Positions 9,351 through 12,937 of a DNA stretch of 12,937 bases are shown piece by piece. The DNA comes from Entamoeba invadens IP1. Its lineage: Eukaryota > Evosea > Mastigamoebida > Endamoebidae. Location: contig NW_004440286.1 in NCBI RefSeq assembly GCF_000330505.1, forward strand, positions 1 to 12,937, written 5' to 3'. Numbering within the stretch: position 1 is the stretch's first letter; every line of letters starts with the position of its first letter. The notes beneath the pieces were generated by a model. The model did not search any database and was not told the DNA's origin. It saw only the letters and a program-made list of their open reading frames with translations. The translations under genes were made by a program, and so were the position numbers.

Positions 9351-12300
9351 GGCCCGTCCACCAGCAAATGCTCAGTAGATAATTGCTTTGTGTGTGCTCA
9401 AGATAATACTTGTAACACTTGTGAAACTAACACAACAAAAAACACCGACTCTTCTAAATGCTTGTCATGTTCCATTTTAAGTGGGTGTATTTTGTGTGAT
9501 AACACAATACCAAACAAATGTTTGTTGTGTGCCCAAAATTACTTCAAAAAGAATGAGTTGTGTGAGTCATGTTCAACTCTCAATAAATGTATCAGTTGCT
9601 CTGATGAACTCACATGCCTGCATTGTGTCGATGGATATTATCCAGACGATGGAAAGTGCAAGTCGTGTCTCACAATCAATGGGTGCAAAACATGTTCGTC
9701 AACATCAAAGAAATGTCACACATGCAAAGATGGGTATTACCTCGACAACGAGTGTAAATTGTGTAGTGAAGTTTTCAGTAACTCTGCCACGTGTACATTG
9801 AAAAAAGTTCTATCGTGTCAGCCACACTACTTTTTGAAGAACAATCGATGTGTTGGGTGTGACGCATTGTTTGGTTGTTCAGAGTGTGAAAATGAAACAA
9901 TGTGCACAAAATGCAACGATGGACTCAATTTGTACAACAATGGAAGTACTCAAATGTGTTCTCAAGATTGTGACATTACAAAATGTGTTAAGTGTGATAT
10001 CAATGGAATTTGTGAGATGTGTGAAGAGCCATACACTCTCGACAAAGCAACCAACAAGTGCAAACTGTGCTTTGATGAACACCAAAATAGTGGCAAATGT
10101 TCAACAACAGAAAATTTGATTGAATTTTGTGAATCAAAAAGATTTTATTTAAATAATGGAATGTGTCAACAGTGTAACACCACGTTGAGTGACTGCGTTT
10201 TGTGTGACAATTCAACAACTTGTATATTGTGTTCCACTGGATTTTTGTTGGATGTAAACAATAGTTGTGTTGCAAAAACGACTTCGATGAGCATTAAAAG
10301 AGCAACAAACTGCGAATCCAATCGACAGATATTGGATACTGAAGGAAATTGCGTTGAAATTGCAGCAGACGAGTTCAAAGTGTCAGACAGTGTCAGTATG
10401 AAGTGTTTTAATTTGTTTTATGGGTGTTATTCATGTGACTACAAACAAAATTCGACAGTTGACGTTGACAATTTGGAGTGCTCTGCTTGTCAAAGTGGCA
10501 TGGCGTTTGAGTCTCGAGAACACAAGAAATGCGTGACAACAACAAATTTGATAGACAGTGAGGGGTATAAAATCGAGTGTACCACGGGATGTTCGACTTG
10601 TACGAACGGAACGAATTGCCAATACACAAAATCGTTTGAGTTCACAGCTCGTTCAGATGCAAAACTTTCATACAAGAACCACAAATACTGTCAGAAGTAC
10701 CAAGAAGGGTTTGGGTGTGTGGAATGTTCAAACTCAATCAATTTAAATGGAATTTGTTCCAATATGGAACGAACACAAAAATGCTCGTTTTATTTAGAAA
10801 ATGACAACACTTTTGAGTGTGAAGGATACATCGAACCTTCAAAGACTAAAACACATGCTACATTAAAGAATGACGATGTTGGATGTGAGGTGTTATCGAA
10901 TGGACTTTATATAAAGTGTTATTCTAAATACTTTTTGAATAAAGAGTATCCGCCAAAATGTGAGTCCTGTAGTAACAATTGTCTGACTTGCACAACACCA
11001 ACTACATGTCAAGTGTATTCGAATGGGTTTTCTCTGGTAAATGGAAGTTGTGTTTCACTTTTAAATTGTTTAGTATCAACACCAAGTGGATGTACTGTGT
11101 GTAATGAAGGGTATTACCTATTACTTGGTTCATGTAAAATGTTAAGTGAAATTCACTGCAAATTTGTTGTAATTACAGCAAACAACGAGGTGCAATGTGC
11201 GTTATGTGAAGAGAACTACATTTTGAGTGACACACAATGTGTTGATATGTCGATTGCGCATTGCCAGAGTGTCGATTTATCAACTTCAAAATGTGCTATT
11301 TGTGAAGAGAAGTACAAATTTGATGAAACCAAAAAATGTGTTTCAATGGAAACGACGCAATGCTCATATTCATCATCGGGCGATTGCCTTCAATGTGATG
11401 CACAAATTTCACTTGGAACATCCAATGAAGGTGAATCGATTTGCAGCACCGAAGTAAAGACGATTTACTGCAAAGAAAACAGCAACACGGGGTGTGCCAA
11501 GTGCTTTGATGGGCATTATCTGAGTGGCACCGAATGTCTTCCGTGCGATAAGAAGTGTTCAAGTTGTTCTAAAAATGCAGAGAGTTGTGTTACATGTGCT
11601 TTTGGGTATTATTATGACAGGACAAGCAACGATTGTATTTATGTTGGCGAACTTGCTGAGAAGTGCAAACTGTTCTTACTGAGTGGTGTTGATTGTGCTG
11701 CATGCAACGAGGGGTATATCCTCAACAATACAGATTGTGTAAAATGTGACGAGAAGTGTTTGAGTTGTGTGGGCAACGTTTCAAATTGTGTGAAGTGCAA
11801 TGTTGAAAATGGGTATTATGAAGACGTCGAATTTACAACAATTGAAGATAAGAAGTGTGTCATCAACACAACACTTGACAATTGTGAATGGGTTTCAGAG
11901 TATGGGTGTGCCACGTGTCATGATGGGTATTATAAAAACAAATATTACAAATGCTCAAAATGCAATTAGTTATGTGCAACGTGCTTAAACAATAACACAT
12001 GTTCGACTTGTGTAGATCAATACGTTTTGATATCCAAAACGTCACAATGTGCGAAATGGAATTCAGTTGCAAATTGTAAGTCATATGATTCTAAAACCCG
12101 CCAATGCAGTGAATGTGGTGGCAGCAACAAAGTTGGACCAAATGGAGACGAGTGTGTTCACAAGACAAATGTACTTGCAATTATACTTCCAATCATTTTT
12201 GGTATTTTAATAGTTGTTCTTATCAGTATCACAATCAGTTGTATACTTTTCTACGTTCATTACAGAAAAGAAGAGATGTTAAGGAAATCACTGGTGAATG

Positions 12301-12937
12301 AATTTCTGTTAAAGGATTTGAAAAAGAAAGGTGTTGATATGGTGTATCTTGGCGCTCAAAAAGAACGCATTTTGTGTTCAACACAAGAAATACATTTTGA
12401 AGGAGAAATTGCAGTCCAAAAAGACAGTGACTGTAAATTCATGATTGGCAACGACAGAGCGTCTTTATTGAAAATTCAATTCACAACACAAAATGACGAA
12501 GAAAAGTTTGAGTTGAATGTTGAACCTTCCATCCCAGTGAGTATCAAGAAAGGTCGTGCTGTAGAGTTTACAGTGACTATTCATCCGCTGTGTACGCTTG
12601 AGAAGACTGTTGACATCACTTGTTCGGTCTTGAACATCAACAAAGGCAAAATATCAGAGATAAAAATCCCAGTCAAATTTGCGTCAGAAATGTCGACAGC
12701 ACTTGACCCGGACGAGTTGAAGAAAGAGCGAAAACTTGGAGAAGGAAGTTTTGGGATTGTGTACAAAGGAACATATCGAGGAAATGTTGTTGCCATCAAA
12801 GAGATGAAGGAAATGGTTGTCGCCAAATTAGGAACTAAAGGGTTTACAAAGAATTCGACCGTTGAGAGTTCAAGTCGAAATTTGACAAAGAACGCAACGA
12901 AAAATATGACAAAAAATAACACGACAAACAACTCTTC
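9351..12937 (+). pseudogene. Transmembrane kinase (TMK) gene, 3' part: cysteine-rich ectodomain, membrane span, kinase start
   Basis: This continues the kinase gene after the MULE, in frame 3 from 9351 (GPSTSKCSVDNCFVC). The many CxxC repeats spaced about 10-20 residues apart (SCSTLNKCISCSDELTC, YYPDDGKCKSC), running to about 12110, form a furin/EGF-like extracellular region. TAG at 11967-11969 interrupts it; the repeat continues directly after (LCATCLNNNTCSTC). One membrane span follows at about 12171-12257 (LAIILPIIFGILIVVLI), then basic HYRKEE. The juxtamembrane region at about 12390-12700 (FELNVEPSIPVSIKKG, VEFTVTIHPLC) resembles an MSP-like beta sandwich. The kinase domain opens with the glycine loop GEGSFG (12738-12755) and VAIK with its ATP-binding Lys at 12798-12800. 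The remaining lobe lies beyond the window. The predicted role is signalling at the plasma membrane, with specificity unknown. The apparent start near 9390 is only a GTG inside the gene, not a real start. Confidence 0.85.
12807..12937 (+). other. Low-complexity insert in the kinase N-lobe (coding)
   Basis: After VAIKEMKE the frame enters a Thr/Asn/Lys/Ser-rich stretch with a repeated (N/K)-x-T-K pattern (NLTKNATKNMTKNNTTNNSS) that runs to the window edge. In kinases the alpha-C helix with its conserved Glu normally follows the VAIK Lys within about 15-20 residues. Here 45 residues pass without a convincing one, so this looks like an insertion between strand 3 and helix C. Because the gene is already broken, the insert may be drift or a tolerated family feature. 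Confidence 0.55.

Noticed and set aside
4960..11969. Reassigned genetic code explaining the in-frame stops
   Set aside because: All three stop codons occur once each and the same stops end other frames normally, so simple mutation is more likely.
9390..11969. Stand-alone 859-residue cysteine-rich surface protein
   Set aside because: The frame continues upstream to the MULE edge without an ATG and downstream past a single TAG into a membrane span and kinase, so it is part of one larger gene.
12581..12931. 116-codon minus-strand frame opposite the kinase domain
   Set aside because: It is the antisense of a recognisable kinase N-lobe and beta-sandwich region; its hydrophobic Val/Phe runs come from reversing Asn/Lys-rich codons.

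Overview
The window looks like nuclear DNA of an Entamoeba species. E. invadens is my best guess, because Mutator-like elements and several other DNA transposons sit beside a cysteine-rich transmembrane kinase gene; the species is inference. Supporting signs are very AT-rich intergenic DNA, no introns, very short predicted leaders with an Entamoeba-like initiator, and a receptor-like kinase with CxxC repeats of the kind Entamoeba carries in large families (TMKs). I see no rRNA, tRNA or CRISPR.

Layout. 1-998 is the C-terminal part of a Mutator-like (MULE) transposase, cut by the left edge and carrying one frameshift. 999-2942 is AT-rich spacer with no credible gene. 2943-3973 is a probable 1-kb inverted-repeat element, possibly Tc1/mariner-like and decayed. 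4073-4298 and 4360-4535 are two diverged copies of a short inverted-repeat family (MITE-like). A third copy lies at 8858-9067.

4636-12937 is one large transmembrane kinase gene, now broken. Its 5' part (4636-6112) encodes a signal peptide, a strand-rich ectodomain and the first CxxC repeats. It is split from the rest by a 3,238-bp MULE (6113-9350) whose 284-bp terminal inverted repeats read as identical. The 3' part (9351 to the window end) encodes a long cysteine-rich ectodomain, one membrane span, a juxtamembrane beta-sandwich-like region and the start of a kinase domain with GEGSFG and VAIK. Besides the insertion there are three in-frame stops (TAA 4960, TGA 6100, TAG 11967) but no frameshift within either half.

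The inserted MULE carries a transposase relic (6632-8394) with a FLYWCH-like zinc finger, the D-D-E residues, three frameshifts and two in-frame stops. Perfect ends around a dead transposase suggest a non-autonomous copy moved in trans, or end homogenisation. No target-site duplication is visible, so recombination between two MULEs joining halves of different kinase genes is also possible. I found no clearly new functional system. The main interest is the nested transposon record inside a receptor kinase gene and the small inverted-repeat family.
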